Shown piece after piece: positions 16,395 to 26,561 of a DNA stretch of 64,000 nt (its first letter is position 1; each line of letters opens with the position of its first letter). Position numbers and translations under genes: made by a program. The notes below the pieces were generated by a model that had not been told where the DNA came from, ran no database searches, and saw nothing but the letters and a program-made list of their open reading frames with translations. Origin of the DNA: Altererythrobacter sp. C41 (GTDB taxonomy: Bacteria > Pseudomonadota > Alphaproteobacteria > Sphingomonadales > Sphingomonadaceae); contig NZ_JAEVFE010000011.1 of assembly GCF_016803135.1 (NCBI RefSeq), positions 1 through 64,000 of the forward strand, read 5' to 3'.

Positions 16395-16590
16395 CAGACG
16401 GTGCCGCACTTGCTTCACGCACGGGCGGCTAAGAGGGAAGCCGGTGCGATGCCGGCGCTGTGCCCGCAACTGTAGGCGGGGAGTCCCGGGCCATCACGTC
16501 ACTGGACAATCGTTCCGAAAACGGAATGATTCTTCCGGGAAGACGGCCCAGGGGCGCCGATCCGCAAGCCAGGAGACCTGCCGTCGCGTC
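16395..16590 (+). ncRNA. cobalamin (adenosylcobalamin) riboswitch
   Basis: The conserved B12-box elements appear in order: AAGAGGGAAGCCGGTG (about 16431), GCTGTGCCCGCAACTGTA (16458-16475), TCACTGG (about 16499) and GCCAGGAGACCTGCC (16568-16582). A hairpin-forming insert near 16509-16530 (ATCGTTCC/GGAATGAT) occupies the variable arm. The element sits 170 bases before btuF in the sense orientation, so cobalamin binding should lower expression of the btuF-btuC-btuD uptake genes. Exact ends are approximate. Confidence 0.93.
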
Positions 16591-16760
16591 GTTCGTCCGG
16601 GGAGCCGGGTCAGCTCGATCGGACGGGAAACGCGTTTTCCCGCAGAAGCGACAGCCGTCGGCCGGGCTACCGGCGCCAGGGTGAGGAGCCCGGGCGGGCC
16701 AAGACTGTCCAGGGCGATGCGGGGTCCCGAGCCTTCCCGCGCCGCAAACGAGGTTCCGCC

Positions 16761-17639
16761 ATGCGCGATGCAGCGGAAGGCATGAAGCGAGGGGGCCGAC
16801 TTGCCGCGGGTCTTGCCGCGCTCGCGGCGCTGGCCCTCACCGGCTGCACTTCCGCGCCCGAGCCAGCCCCCGCACGCGGCCCCCAACCGCAGCGCATCGT
16901 CAGCCTCGACTACTGCGCCGACCAGTACGTGCTCCGCTTCGCCGATCGTGACGCGATTCTCGCGCTGTCGCCCTATGCCGGGGAGCGTTTCTCCTACATG
17001 CGCGCCGAGGCCGAGGGGCTGCCCACGGCGCGGCCGCGCACGGCCGATGTGCTGGCGCTCCGGCCCGATCTCGTCGTGCGCTCGTTCGGCGGGGGCGCCG
17101 ACGTGGTGCCCTTCCTCGAGGAGCTCGGCGTGCCGGTGATCCAGATCGGCTTTCCGCAGACGATCGCCGAGGTGCGCGACGAGGTCCTGCGCGTCGGCAG
17201 CGCGCTCGGCGCCGAGGCCGAGGCGCGGCGGGTGGCGGCCGACATGGACCGCCGCCTCGCTGCCCTGCCCGAACCGCCCGAGAAACCGCGCACTGCGCTC
17301 TATATGACGCCGGGCGGCATGACCTCGGGCGAGGGAACGCTGGTCCACGAAATCCTGCGCACCGCCGGCTTCGCCAATTTCCAGAACCGGCCGGGCTGGA
17401 ACGCCCTGCCGCTCGAACGGCTCGCCTACGAACACCCCGACGTGGTCGCCGCAGCCTTCTACGAGGGCGTCGAGAGCCAGGCCGAAATCTGGAGCGCCGC
17501 CCGCCATCCGGTCGCGCGGGCACAGCTCGAGAACCGGTCCGTCGTGCCGCTCGAAGGCGCCTGGACGAGCTGCGGCGGCTGGTTCCTGATCGATGCGATC
17601 GAGGCGCTGGCGCAGGCGGCACAAGGAGAAGCGCCATGA
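16761..17639 (+). CDS. btuF: periplasmic cobalamin-binding protein BtuF-like (ABC transporter)
   Basis: A 292-residue substrate-binding protein of the BtuF/FecB class. The N-terminus is a lipoprotein signal (LAALAALALTGC, Cys at about residue 29). The mature part has the family pattern PQRIVSLDYCADQYVLRFAD, RPRTADVLALRPDLVV and VPFLEELGVPVIQIG. The cobalamin assignment comes from the riboswitch immediately upstream and the btuC-btuD partners that follow with overlaps. An alternative ATG lies seven codons downstream. The outer-membrane receptor BtuB is not in this window. Confidence 0.88.
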   Translation: MRDAAEGMKRGGRLAAGLAALAALALTGCTSAPEPAPARGPQPQRIVSLDYCADQYVLRFADRDAILALSPYAGERFSYMRAEAEGLPTARPRTADVLALRPDLVVRSFGGGADVVPFLEELGVPVIQIGFPQTIAEVRDEVLRVGSALGAEAEARRVAADMDRRLAALPEPPEKPRTALYMTPGGMTSGEGTLVHEILRTAGFANFQNRPGWNALPLERLAYEHPDVVAAAFYEGVESQAEIWSAARHPVARAQLENRSVVPLEGAWTSCGGWFLIDAIEALAQAAQGEAP

Positions 17640-18619
17640 CCGTTCGCGCCAACGCCCTCCTCACCCTCGCGCTGATCGCGGCAATCCTGCTTGCCCTGTT
17701 GCTCGGCTCGGTGCCGCTATCGCCGGGACGAATACTCGGCGCGCTGGGCTTGCAAGGGAACCCGGGCGACATCCTTGTCGTCTGGCAGATTCGCCTGCCC
17801 CGCGCGCTCGCCGCCGCGCTGGTCGGCGCGGCGCTGGGGATGAGCGGCGCGGCCTTGCAGGGCCTGCTGCGCAATCCGCTCGCCGAGCCCGGCATTCTCG
17901 GCGTCTCCGCCACCGCGGCGCTATTCGCGACGTTCGTGCTGTTCTTCGGCCTCGCCGGTGCCGGGCCGCTGATCCTGCCGCTCGCCGCGATCGCCGGGGC
18001 GCTGGCGGCAACGCTGGTGGTCGCCATCGCGGCACTGCGAACCCGCTCGGCGGTGACGCTGATCCTCGTCGGTATCGGCCTGTCGAGCTTCTCCGCCGCG
18101 CTGATGGCGCTGCTGATGAACCTCGCCCCCAATCCCTTCACGTTGGCCGACATGATCAACTGGACGCTCGGCACGGTCGCCAACCGCAGCTTCGCCGATC
18201 TCGCCTATGCCGCGCCGTTCCTTGCGGTGGGTGTCGGCACACTCCTCGCAACGCGGCGAGGCCTCGCAGCGCTCGCGCTAGGTGAGGAAGCGGCCGAGGG
18301 GGTCGGGCTCGACCTCAGGCGGCAGCGGCTCGCGGTGATCCTCGGCGCGGGGCTGGCGACCGGGGCGGCGGTTTCGCTCGCGGGGGCGATCGGCTTCGTC
18401 GGGATCGTCGCGCCGCACCTCGTCCGGCCCTTCGTCGGCTACGATCCTGCGCGTCTGCTGGTGCCCTCGGCCTTACTCGGCGCGCTGGTGCTGGTCCTCG
18501 CCGACATCGGCGTGCGGCTGCTGCCGACCGACAGCGAACTGCGGCTGGGTGTCGTCGCCGCGCTGATCGGCGCACCGATCTTCGTCTGGATCGCCGCGCG
18601 CGGGAGGCTGGTGGAATGA
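17636..18619 (+). CDS. btuC: cobalamin ABC transporter permease BtuC (FecCD family)
   Basis: A 327-residue polytopic permease of the FecCD/BtuC family. About nine to ten hydrophobic segments are visible. Typical motifs include IRLPRALAAALVGAALGMSGAALQGLLRNPLAEPGILG near residues 50-90 and the coupling-helix region AGAIGFVGIVAPHLVRPFVGYDPARLLVPSALLGA. It overlaps btuF and btuD by four bases on each side, consistent with one operon under riboswitch control. Confidence 0.92.
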   Translation: MTVRANALLTLALIAAILLALLLGSVPLSPGRILGALGLQGNPGDILVVWQIRLPRALAAALVGAALGMSGAALQGLLRNPLAEPGILGVSATAALFATFVLFFGLAGAGPLILPLAAIAGALAATLVVAIAALRTRSAVTLILVGIGLSSFSAALMALLMNLAPNPFTLADMINWTLGTVANRSFADLAYAAPFLAVGVGTLLATRRGLAALALGEEAAEGVGLDLRRQRLAVILGAGLATGAAVSLAGAIGFVGIVAPHLVRPFVGYDPARLLVPSALLGALVLVLADIGVRLLPTDSELRLGVVAALIGAPIFVWIAARGRLVE

Positions 18620-19392
18620 GCGTTCTGGAGGCACGCGCGCTCACCTACCGCGCCGAGGATCGACCGCTGGTCGAAGATGCCAGCTTCCGCCTCGAACCGG
18701 GCGGGCTGACGATGCTGATCGGCCCCAACGGCTCGGGCAAGTCGACCCTGCTGCGGCTCGCGCTGGGGCTGCTGGCGCCAGACGCGGGTGAGGCGCTGAT
18801 CGACGGCACCAGCGTCCGCCGCCTCTCGCCCACGGCCCGCGCGCGCAAGGCCGCCTACCTGCCGCAGACCCGCCCGCTCGCCTGGCCCATGCCGGTGTGC
18901 GACGTGATCGCGCTCGGCCGCTTCGCCTATGGCGCGGCGCCCGGCCGGCTCTCGGCGAAGGATGCGGCGGCGGTCGAACGCGCGATCGTGGCCTGCCGCC
19001 TCGCCGGGTTCGAGGACCGCGCCGCCGACACGCTCTCCGGCGGAGAACTGGCGCGGGTCCATCTCGCCCGCGCACTGGCGGCGGAAACGCCGCTGCTGGT
19101 GGCAGACGAGCCGGTCGCCGCGCTCGACCCGCGCTACCAGCACGAGGTCGCGCGGCTCTTCGCCGCCGCCGCGCATGCGGGGCGCGCGGTGCTCACCGTC
19201 GTCCACGACCTCACGCTCGCCGCGCGCTACGCCGACCGGCTGATCTGGATGAAGGACGGCCGCATCATCGCCGACGGCAGCGTCGCCGACACGATGACGG
19301 CCGAGCGGCTCGCCGAAGTGTTCGGGATCGAGGCCGAAGTCACGCCCAACGGATCGCGAGTGTCGCTGACCGTCGCCGGCCCCGCTCGCTGA
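18616..19392 (+). CDS. btuD: cobalamin ABC transporter ATPase BtuD
   Basis: A 258-residue ABC ATPase that energises BtuC. Walker A is GPNGSGKST at residues 36-44, the signature motif is LSGGELARVHLARAL, Walker B is LLVADEPVAALD, and the switch histidine lies in LTVVHDLTLAARYADR. The start codon overlaps the btuC stop (ATGA). The gene ends 8 bases before the convergent purD stop, and no terminator is visible between them. Confidence 0.92.
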   Translation: MSVLEARALTYRAEDRPLVEDASFRLEPGGLTMLIGPNGSGKSTLLRLALGLLAPDAGEALIDGTSVRRLSPTARARKAAYLPQTRPLAWPMPVCDVIALGRFAYGAAPGRLSAKDAAAVERAIVACRLAGFEDRAADTLSGGELARVHLARALAAETPLLVADEPVAALDPRYQHEVARLFAAAAHAGRAVLTVVHDLTLAARYADRLIWMKDGRIIADGSVADTMTAERLAEVFGIEAEVTPNGSRVSLTVAGPAR

Positions 19393-19400
19393 CCCGCGCG

Positions 19401-20690
19401 CTACTTGCCCGCTTCGCGCTGGACCTCGCGCCAGCCGATGTCGCGGCGGCAGAAGCCGCTCGGGAACTCGATCGCGTCGACCGCGCGATAGGCGGCCACC
19501 TGTGCTGCCGTAACGTCCTTGCCGCACGCGGTGACGTTGAGCACGCGCCCGCCGCTCGCGACCAGCGTGTCCCCTTCCAGCCGCGTGCCGGCGTGGAAGA
19601 CCTTGGCACCGTCCGCTTCGGCCGCGCCGAGATCGACCGCGCCGCCTTTCTCGGGCGTGGCGGGATAGCCGCTCGCGGCCATGACGACCGTCAGCGCCGC
19701 CATCTCCGACCGCTTGACCGGCGGCTGCGTGGCAAGGCTGCTGGTGGCGCAGGCGAGCATCAGTTCGCCCAGATCGCTCTCCAGCCGCATCATCAGCACC
19801 TGGCATTCGGGGTCGCCGAAGCGGCAGTTGTATTCGATCAGCTTGGGCCCGTCCTCGGTCAGCATGAGCCCGGCGTAGAGCACGCCCGAATAGGGCATGC
19901 CCTCGTCCGCCATGGTCTTCACCGTCGGCGCGATGATGCGCTTGAGCACTTCGCCGTGCATCGCCGGGGTCAGGACCTTGGCCGGGCTGTAGGCGCCCAT
20001 GCCGCCGGTGTTCGGGCCGGTGTCCCCGTCGCCGACGCGCTTGTGATCCTGCGCCGTGCCGAACGGCAGGATCGTCGCGCCGTCGGTAAGCGCGAAGAAG
20101 CTCGCTTCCTCCCCCTCCATGAATTCCTCGATCACGACTTCGGCGCCGGCCTCTCCGAACTGGCCGCCGAACATGTCGGCCAGCGCAGCCTCGGCGTCCG
20201 CGCGGTCCTGCGCGATCACCACGCCCTTGCCCGCGGCGAGCCCGTCGGCCTTGAGCACATAGGGCGCGTCGAACCGGCCGAGCGCGGCCTGCGCTTCGTC
20301 GAGCGAGGTTGTGCGGACATAGCCGGCGGTCGGAATCCCGGCGCGCTCGCACAGGTCCTTGGTGAAGCCCTTGCTCCCCTCAAGCTGGGCGGCGGCTTTC
20401 GAAGGGCCGAACACTGCGACCCCTTCGCCCCGCAGCGAATCGGCCAGCCCATCGACCAGCGGCGCCTCCGGCCCGATCGCGACCAGGCCGATGCGCTGCT
20501 CTTCGCAGAAGGCGATCACCGCCGCGTGATCGGTCGCATCGAGCGCGACGCATTCGGCATGATCGGCGATGCCGGGGTTGCCGGGCGCGGCGTAGAACTT
20601 ATCCTCGGGTCGCGACAGCAGGCGGGATTGCGCCAGCTTCCACGCCAGCGCATGTTCGCGCCCGCCCGAGCCCAGCAGAAGGATGTTCAT
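19401..20690 (-). CDS. purD: phosphoribosylamine-glycine ligase PurD
   Basis: PurD (GARS) joins glycine to phosphoribosylamine in purine synthesis. The chosen ATG gives 429 residues, the normal family size, starting [22 protein letters not shown], the canonical N-terminus. ATP-grasp motifs include [52 protein letters not shown] and [12 protein letters not shown]. The start overlaps the first bases of the divergent xseA coding region, so each promoter must lie inside the other gene. Confidence 0.97.
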   Translation of the reverse strand: MNILLLGSGGREHALAWKLAQSRLLSRPEDKFYAAPGNPGIADHAECVALDATDHAAVIAFCEEQRIGLVAIGPEAPLVDGLADSLRGEGVAVFGPSKAAAQLEGSKGFTKDLCERAGIPTAGYVRTTSLDEAQAALGRFDAPYVLKADGLAAGKGVVIAQDRADAEAALADMFGGQFGEAGAEVVIEEFMEGEEASFFALTDGATILPFGTAQDHKRVGDGDTGPNTGGMGAYSPAKVLTPAMHGEVLKRIIAPTVKTMADEGMPYSGVLYAGLMLTEDGPKLIEYNCRFGDPECQVLMMRLESDLGELMLACATSSLATQPPVKRSEMAALTVVMAASGYPATPEKGGAVDLGAAEADGAKVFHAGTRLEGDTLVASGGRVLNVTACGKDVTAAQVAAYRAVDAIEFPSGFCRRDIGWREVQREAGK

Positions 20691-22170
20691 GGCCGCTCCA
20701 GATTTCGACGATGATGGCAGTAACGGCGGGCTCGTAGCGCGCTCGGCCAAGGGGGACAACGCCGCGCCGCTCTCGATCACGGAAATATCCCAGTTGCTCA
20801 AGCGAACGGTCGAGGACCGGTTCGGCTTCGTCCGGCTGCGCGGCGAGCTTTCGGGCGTCAAGCGCGCCGCCTCGGGCCATGTCTACTGCTGCCTGAAAGA
20901 CGAAGGCGCGGTGATCGACGGGATCATGTGGCGCACGACCGCCCAGCGCCTCTCCTTCGTGCCGGAGGACGGGCTGGAAGTCGTCGCTAGCGGCAAGCTG
21001 ACGACCTATCCCGGGCGCTCCAAGTACCAGATCGTGATCGACAGCCTCGAAATCGCCGGCGAAGGCGCGCTGCTCGCGCTGCTGGAAAAGACACGCCAGC
21101 GGCTTGCGGCGGAAGGCCTCTTCGCAGCCGAGCGCAAGCGTGCGCTGCCGTTCCTGCCGCGCACGATCGGCGTCGTCACCAGCCCCACCGGCGCGGTGAT
21201 CCGCGACATCCTCCACCGCCTGGCCGACCGGTTCCCGAGCCACGTGGTCGTCTGGCCGGTGCTGGTGCAGGGCCAGGGCTCGGCCGAGCAGGTTGCCGCC
21301 GCGGTGCGCGGGTTCGGCGGGATAGCGCAGGACGGACCGGTCCCGCGCCCCGACCTCCTGATCGTCGCGCGCGGCGGCGGCTCGATCGAGGACCTGTGGA
21401 GCTTCAACGAGGAGATCGTGGTCCGCGCGATCGCCGAGAGCCCGATCCCGGTGATCTCCGCCGTCGGGCACGAGACCGACACGACGCTCGCCGACCATGC
21501 CGCCGACCGCCGCGCGCCGACGCCCACCGCAGCGGCCGAAATGGCCGTGCCCGTGCGGGGCGAACTCGCGGCGACCGTCGCCGACTTCGCAGCGCGCAAG
21601 CGCCGCGCGATCCTGCGCCCGGTGGCGATCGGGCGCGAGCGGCTGGAGGCGCGCGTCCAGCGCCTGCCGCGGCCCGAAGCGCTGCTCCAGCCGCAGGCGC
21701 AGAAGCTCGACGAACTGACCGAACGCCTGCGCCGCGGCCTCAAGGATCGGGCCGCGCAGGCCCGCGAGCGGCTGCAGGCCGACGCGGCGCGGCTCTCGCC
21801 CGCCAGTCTGCGCCACCGGATCGACCGGGCGCAGGACCGGCTGGACGCCACACGCCTTACGCCCCTGCTTGCCACGGCGCGCCTCCAGCGCGAACGCGAG
21901 CGTTTCGCGGCACTCGAACGACTGCACGCCTCGCTCAACCCCAAGGCGCCGCTCGCACGGGGATTCGTGCTGGTGAAAGATCCGGGCGGCGAGCTCGTAC
22001 GCTCGCGCGTCGCCGCAGCCGCGCAGGACCGGCTCGAGATCGAGTTTGCCGACGGCACGCTGGGCGTCGTCCCCGCCGGTTCAGCGCCGGGCAACCCGGC
22101 GCCGCGCAAAGTGCCCAAACGCCCTGCCGGCGCACCGCCGCGGCAGGACGATTTGTTCGATCTCGAATGA
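20683..22170 (+). CDS. xseA: exodeoxyribonuclease VII large subunit XseA
   Basis: XseA, with XseB, degrades single-stranded DNA. The 495-residue protein has an N-terminal OB fold ([49 protein letters not shown]), then the catalytic core ([70 protein letters not shown]) and a helical C-terminal region. The first ATG at 20683 gives an eight-base overlap with divergent purD. ATG at 20689 is a two-codon shorter alternative. XseB is not adjacent. Confidence 0.96.
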   Translation: MFMAAPDFDDDGSNGGLVARSAKGDNAAPLSITEISQLLKRTVEDRFGFVRLRGELSGVKRAASGHVYCCLKDEGAVIDGIMWRTTAQRLSFVPEDGLEVVASGKLTTYPGRSKYQIVIDSLEIAGEGALLALLEKTRQRLAAEGLFAAERKRALPFLPRTIGVVTSPTGAVIRDILHRLADRFPSHVVVWPVLVQGQGSAEQVAAAVRGFGGIAQDGPVPRPDLLIVARGGGSIEDLWSFNEEIVVRAIAESPIPVISAVGHETDTTLADHAADRRAPTPTAAAEMAVPVRGELAATVADFAARKRRAILRPVAIGRERLEARVQRLPRPEALLQPQAQKLDELTERLRRGLKDRAAQARERLQADAARLSPASLRHRIDRAQDRLDATRLTPLLATARLQRERERFAALERLHASLNPKAPLARGFVLVKDPGGELVRSRVAAAAQDRLEIEFADGTLGVVPAGSAPGNPAPRKVPKRPAGAPPRQDDLFDLE

Positions 22171-22187
22171 CTTGCTAGGGCGATGGC

Positions 22188-22394
22188 ATGTTGATGAATT
22201 CCGGCAGCAATGGCGAGGCGAAGCTCGCTTACGGCCCCAACGGCTTTCGCGTGATGCGCCCGGGCCAGCACGTGTTCTGCGCCGTAACGGGCGAGGCGAT
22301 CCCGCTGGAGGAGCTGCGCTACTGGAGCGTCGACCGGCAGGAGCCCTATGCCAGCGCCGAGATCGCCACGCAGCGCCTGAACAAAGGCGAATGA
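22188..22394 (+). CDS. DUF2093 family small protein
   Basis: A 68-residue protein of the DUF2093 family, recognisable from MNSGSNGEAKLAYGPNGFRV, HVFCAVTGEAIPLEELRYWSVDRQEPY and ASAEIATQRL. No function is established for the family. It sits 17 bases after xseA, an arrangement common in alphaproteobacteria, and its stop overlaps the start of the next gene. There is no signal peptide or membrane segment. A single cysteine lies in FCAVTGE. Confidence 0.85.
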   Translation: MLMNSGSNGEAKLAYGPNGFRVMRPGQHVFCAVTGEAIPLEELRYWSVDRQEPYASAEIATQRLNKGE

Positions 22395-23329
22395 GCCGCG
22401 CGGCCTTCGCCATTCGCGCGCTGACCGGCGCAGTCGCCGCGGCTGCGCTTGCCAGTTGCATCCCTTCGGCAGAGGTTCCGGACGCGGTGGTCCAGCCGAT
22501 CCCGGCTCCCGTCCCGAGCCCGGCGCCAGCCCCCATGCCCAGTTCTACCCCCACGCCGCTGCCCGGCCCGACGACCTTCCTCTTCCAGGGCGAGACCACA
22601 CAGGGCGGCTGGATCCGCGGGCAGGCACCGGCCGGAACCGTCTCGGCACGGCTCGGCGCGCAAGAGCTTGCGCTCGATGCCGAGGGCCGCTTCTTCGCCG
22701 CCTTCGACCGCGATGCCGCACCGACGGCCAAGCTCGTCGCCACTCTCTCCGACGGGCGCACGATCGAGAGCCCGATCGCGGTCAGCCCTCGGGACTGGAA
22801 CATCGAGCACGTGAACGTCGCGCGCAGGTCGGGCGGGCCGAGCGAGGCGTTCATGAAGATCCGGCGGCCGGAGCTCGAGCAGATCTACGCAGCGCGCGAG
22901 ATCGAATCCGACATCGACGGCTGGCGGCAGGATTTCATCTGGCCCGCGACCGGACGCATCTCCGGCCGCTTCGGCTCCCAGCGCGTCTATCGCGGGGAGC
23001 CGGGTGCCTATCACTCGGGCCTCGACATCGCGACGGGCGAGAGCGGCACGCCGTTCGTCGCGCCCGCCGACGGGGTGGTCGTGCTCGCGACCGACGAGCC
23101 CTTCAGCCTCGAGGGCAACCTGCTGATCATCGATCATGGGCAGGGGCTCAACAGCGCCTTCCTCCACCTCTCGCGGATCGCCGTGAAAGAAGGGCAGGTC
23201 GTGCGCCGAGGGCAGCACATCGGCAATATCGGCGCCAGCGGACGCGCCACCGGGCCGCATCTGCACTGGAGCCTCAAGTGGCGCGACGCGCGTCTCGATC
23301 CGCTGCTGTTCCTCGGCCCGATGCCGTGA
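22391..23329 (+). CDS. M23 family metallopeptidase (LytM-type), lipoprotein
   Basis: A 312-residue probable peptidoglycan endopeptidase. It has a lipoprotein-type signal (ALTGAVAAAALASC, Cys near residue 22), a Pro/Ala-rich linker, a beta-rich middle domain, and a C-terminal M23 domain. The zinc ligands are intact: SGRFGSQRVYRGEPGAYHSGLDIA (HxxxD) and GPHLHWSLKW (HxH). The start overlaps the DUF2093 stop (ATGA). A longer upstream reading would run through xseA and the DUF2093 gene and was discarded. Confidence 0.9.
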   Translation: MSRAAFAIRALTGAVAAAALASCIPSAEVPDAVVQPIPAPVPSPAPAPMPSSTPTPLPGPTTFLFQGETTQGGWIRGQAPAGTVSARLGAQELALDAEGRFFAAFDRDAAPTAKLVATLSDGRTIESPIAVSPRDWNIEHVNVARRSGGPSEAFMKIRRPELEQIYAAREIESDIDGWRQDFIWPATGRISGRFGSQRVYRGEPGAYHSGLDIATGESGTPFVAPADGVVVLATDEPFSLEGNLLIIDHGQGLNSAFLHLSRIAVKEGQVVRRGQHIGNIGASGRATGPHLHWSLKWRDARLDPLLFLGPMP

Positions 23330-23369
23330 CGGCTTGACCGGCCGGCGAGGAACGGCGACCCGCGCGGCC

Positions 23370-24341
23370 ATGCGGCGCCCCACACGAATCCGGCTCCTGG
23401 CGATCTTCGCGGTCGTGGTGCTTGCGGCACCGACCACTTGGCTGCGCACGCCGCCAGCGGAGGATTTCCGCCCTATCCTCGAAATCACACCCGTCGAGAT
23501 CGGCCGGGACCGCATTGGCGAACTGGCGATCGAGGGGGTGTGGGAACTGCGCAGCACGAACAGCCACTTCGGCGGCTATTCCGCCCTGCTCGCTTTGCCG
23601 GACGGGCGCCTTCTCGCCGCCAGCGACCGCGGACGTTTCCTGCGCTTCGCCCCGCCCAGTGCTGCGCCGAGCGTGCCCGAATTTGGCGCAATTGGCGGTG
23701 AGGCTACCGAGAACAAGCACGCGGTAGACGCCGAGGCGCTCGCCAGCGACCCGGCCGCGGACCGCATCTGGGTCGCCTACGAAGGGCGCAATTCGATCGT
23801 CCGCTTCGGCCCTACACTTGTCGAGGGCGAATCGGTTTCGCCACCCGCCATGCGCCGGTGGTCGAGCAATGGCGGACCGGAGGGGCTGGCGCGCCTGCCC
23901 GACGGACGTTTTCTTGTTCTGCAGGAAGGGCGCCCCGACTGGTCGGAGCAGCGCCACGAGGCCCTGCTGTTCCCCGGCGATCCGGTGGAAGGTGCCGCGC
24001 CGGTCGAATTCCGCTACGCGCCGCCAGCAGGCTATCGCCCGGTCGATGCCGCACCGCTGCCCGACGGACGGGTATTGATCCTCCACCGGGCCGTCACGCT
24101 GGGGCTGCCCTATGCTTTCGCGGTGCGCATCGCGGTGGCCGATCCGGAGGAGATCCGCGCCGACGAGGTCTGGCGCGGGCGCGAGATCGGCGCGATCGCG
24201 GCGCCGCTGCCGGCCGACAACTTCGAAGGGATCGCGGCCGTCCCTCGCGCAGACGGATCGGTGACCGTCTGGCTCATCAGCGACGACAACAACGCCGTCC
24301 TCCAGCGCACGCTGCTCTACCGCCTGCGCTGGACGCCCTGA
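23370..24341 (+). CDS. esterase-like activity of phytase family protein
   Basis: A 323-residue exported or membrane-anchored protein. The N-terminal segment RPTRIRLLAIFAVVVLAAPTTWL is a signal anchor. The rest is beta-propeller-like and matches the phytase-like esterase family by the repeated pattern GGYSALLALPDGRLLAASDRGRFL, DAEALASDPAADRIWVAYEGRNSIVRF, GPEGLARLPDGRFLVLQE, and DNFEGIAAVPRADGSVTVWLISDDN. The ATG at 23370 is preferred over a TTG twelve codons upstream because it starts the basic part of the signal. Substrate unknown. Confidence 0.8.
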   Translation: MRRPTRIRLLAIFAVVVLAAPTTWLRTPPAEDFRPILEITPVEIGRDRIGELAIEGVWELRSTNSHFGGYSALLALPDGRLLAASDRGRFLRFAPPSAAPSVPEFGAIGGEATENKHAVDAEALASDPAADRIWVAYEGRNSIVRFGPTLVEGESVSPPAMRRWSSNGGPEGLARLPDGRFLVLQEGRPDWSEQRHEALLFPGDPVEGAAPVEFRYAPPAGYRPVDAAPLPDGRVLILHRAVTLGLPYAFAVRIAVADPEEIRADEVWRGREIGAIAAPLPADNFEGIAAVPRADGSVTVWLISDDNNAVLQRTLLYRLRWTP

Positions 24342-24355
24342 CGCCGGACACAGCG

Positions 24356-24388
24356 AAAGGGCGCGCGAATCGCTTCGCACGCCCTTTT
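24356..24388. terminator. bidirectional rho-independent terminator
   Basis: An inverted repeat (AAGGGCGCGCGAA / TTCGCACGCCCTT with one mismatch and a short loop) is followed by TTTT on the plus strand and by a CTTT-type run on the minus strand. It lies between the convergent phytase-like gene and rpmB, and could terminate both transcripts. Confidence 0.75.
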
Positions 24389-24430
24389 CGAAATCCTGTC
24401 GCGGGGAGGCGCCCGCAGGCGCCGTCCGGA

Positions 24431-24718
24431 TCAGGCGGCCGCTTCGGTCTTCTTGAGCTCGCGCTTCACCTTGAGCGCGCGCGCGCTGAGCTTCTCGTCG
24501 CGGGTCTTGAGCAGCCAGTTGTCGAGGCCGCCGTTGTGCTCCACCGAACGCAGGCCGTGCGTCGAGACGCGGAACTTGAAGCTGCGGTCCAGCTTCTCGC
24601 TCATCAGCGTGACGTGCTGCAGGTTCGGCAGGAAGACACGCTTGGTCTTGTTGTTGGCGTGGCTCACGTTGTGGCCGACCTGGCGGCCCTTGCCGGTCAG
24701 TTCGCAGATGCGCGACAT
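24431..24718 (-). CDS. rpmB: 50S ribosomal protein L28
   Basis: Ribosomal protein L28, 95 residues. The start at 24718 gives [27 protein letters not shown], the canonical N-terminus; a reading 14 codons longer lacks support. Downstream motifs ([33 protein letters not shown]) match L28 of alphaproteobacteria, which carries the longer C-terminal basic helix seen here. It is transcribed alone, divergent from tadA. Confidence 0.97.
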   Translation of the reverse strand: MSRICELTGKGRQVGHNVSHANNKTKRVFLPNLQHVTLMSEKLDRSFKFRVSTHGLRSVEHNGGLDNWLLKTRDEKLSARALKVKRELKKTEAAA

Positions 24719-24851
24719 GGGAAAATCTCTCGTTCGTGATCTGATGGGACTGTAGGCCATGCCTGTCCCGGAAAGCGGCGCGCTTAGCGGGGCCCATGCG
24801 AATCGTCAAGCGCGTTGCGCCCCGCGCGGGGTGCGGCTAGCCCCGGATGTC

Positions 24852-25307
<456 letters not shown>

Positions 25308-25365
25308 GTTTCAGCGGCTTAACTGGTCCGTCATCCCAGGAAGGAGGGTGATGCACCCCTGCGAG

Positions 25366-26082
25366 CTATAACCCTCGCCACACCTTCACCCGCGTTCCAT
25401 CCTTCGCCCCATACCGCCGGGCATCGCATTTCGCCGGCCGGAAATCCTTGCCGTAGCAGAGCCGCAACTCCTCCAGCCAACCCCGTCCGTCGAGATGGAC
25501 CCCCACCGCATCCGCGCGCCAGCCGCGGTTGGCGAGGAGGAAATGCTCGCGGATCGTGCCCGCCGTCAGACCCTCCCGCCGCGAGAGCCGGTCCATGTCG
25601 GGAAAGCGGAGGCTGTTCCAGAGGATGCGGGTGACCTTGAAGTACGTCTCGGGCCTCGCGACCATGCAACTCCCGTGCTTCACCCACTGGCGCGCCGCCA
25701 GCGACGCGGAGGGCATCATGCACAGGTTCCGCCGCACTTCGGCGGGCGACGCACGACGCGCGGTTTGGCACCACTGTGGCCACGTCTTGTGCCCCTCCGG
25801 CCATAGCCCGTGGACCACGAATCCGAAGCGGCCATTGCGGCCGGAACACTGCATGCGCTGCGCCGCCCGCCCCTCGCGCCCCTTGCAGAATTCCGGCGAC
25901 CACGACAGCGCCAGCGTATACCCCCGCACCGGCACCTGCCGCGCCGGCCCCTCCCGCGCGACCTCGGGCACCCAGACGCTGCGCGGCACCTGGCACTGAT
26001 AGGCCTGACCGTGCGCCGGCACGGCTATGGCCGCGATCAGAAATCCTGCCCCGACGGCGGCGGCGGCCCGGCGCGAATTCAC
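25366..26082 (-). CDS. secreted ribonuclease T2 family protein
   Basis: A 238-residue RNase T2. The signal peptide (AAAAVGAGFLIAAIAVPAHGQA) directs it to the periplasm. The two catalytic boxes are present: CAS I FGFVVHGLWPEGHKT and CAS II ARQWVKHGSCM, each with its histidine. Six or more cysteines suggest disulfides. The start is a GTG overlapping the stop of the upstream membrane-protein gene, giving the correct signal peptide. A longer frame runs antisense-free into that neighbour but has no signal. Role: probably nutrient scavenging from RNA. Confidence 0.9.
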   Translation of the reverse strand: MNSRRAAAAVGAGFLIAAIAVPAHGQAYQCQVPRSVWVPEVAREGPARQVPVRGYTLALSWSPEFCKGREGRAAQRMQCSGRNGRFGFVVHGLWPEGHKTWPQWCQTARRASPAEVRRNLCMMPSASLAARQWVKHGSCMVARPETYFKVTRILWNSLRFPDMDRLSRREGLTAGTIREHFLLANRGWRADAVGVHLDGRGWLEELRLCYGKDFRPAKCDARRYGAKDGTRVKVWRGL

Positions 26083-26504
26083 TCGAACGTAGTGAAGTCG
26101 ACTTCCTTCCGGTCGAGCCAGTCTTTCGCGTCCGGTCGGAAAAGGAAGTAAATCGCGGCCACCTGCATTACCGTGATCACGACCGATGCGATCATCGCGA
26201 CACTGGACATTTGCGCAAGCGATCCCGGGAGCATGATGATTCCCAGAACGGTAAATGCGATGAGTATCCACTTCGCGATCTTGCTGCGCATGCGGGAAAT
26301 GAGGAACCACAGCAGCAGTGTAATGCCCATCCCGACGGCGAAAACGCCGATCGCGAAACCTGCCCCGAGACCCGTCTGGGCCACGGCCGGGTCGGACCGG
26401 AGGACTTCCATAGTATCGCCGAAACTGAACACGAAGTTCACCACGCCCAGCGCCAGTGAGCCGAGCAGCAGGTAGTCGAACATCTTGATGGATTGCGGCC
26501 GCAT
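26079..26504 (-). CDS. small four-helix membrane protein, unknown function
   Basis: A 141-residue integral membrane protein I do not assign to a named family. Four hydrophobic segments are visible: YLLLGSLALGVVNFVFSF, GLGAGFAIGVFAVGMGITLLLWFLI, WILIAFTVLGIIMLPGSLA and SVAMIASVVITVMQVAAIYFLF. The C-terminus (RPDAKDWLDRKEVDF) is soluble and charged. Its base composition is slightly less GC-rich than its neighbours. Its stop overlaps the start of the RNase T2 gene, so the two are probably co-translated. Confidence 0.7.
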   Translation of the reverse strand: MRPQSIKMFDYLLLGSLALGVVNFVFSFGDTMEVLRSDPAVAQTGLGAGFAIGVFAVGMGITLLLWFLISRMRSKIAKWILIAFTVLGIIMLPGSLAQMSSVAMIASVVITVMQVAAIYFLFRPDAKDWLDRKEVDFTTFE

Positions 26505-26561
26505 ATTATCCCCCTCTTTGCGTTTGCAGCGGCATCATACGCATGGGGACGCCGGACGCAA

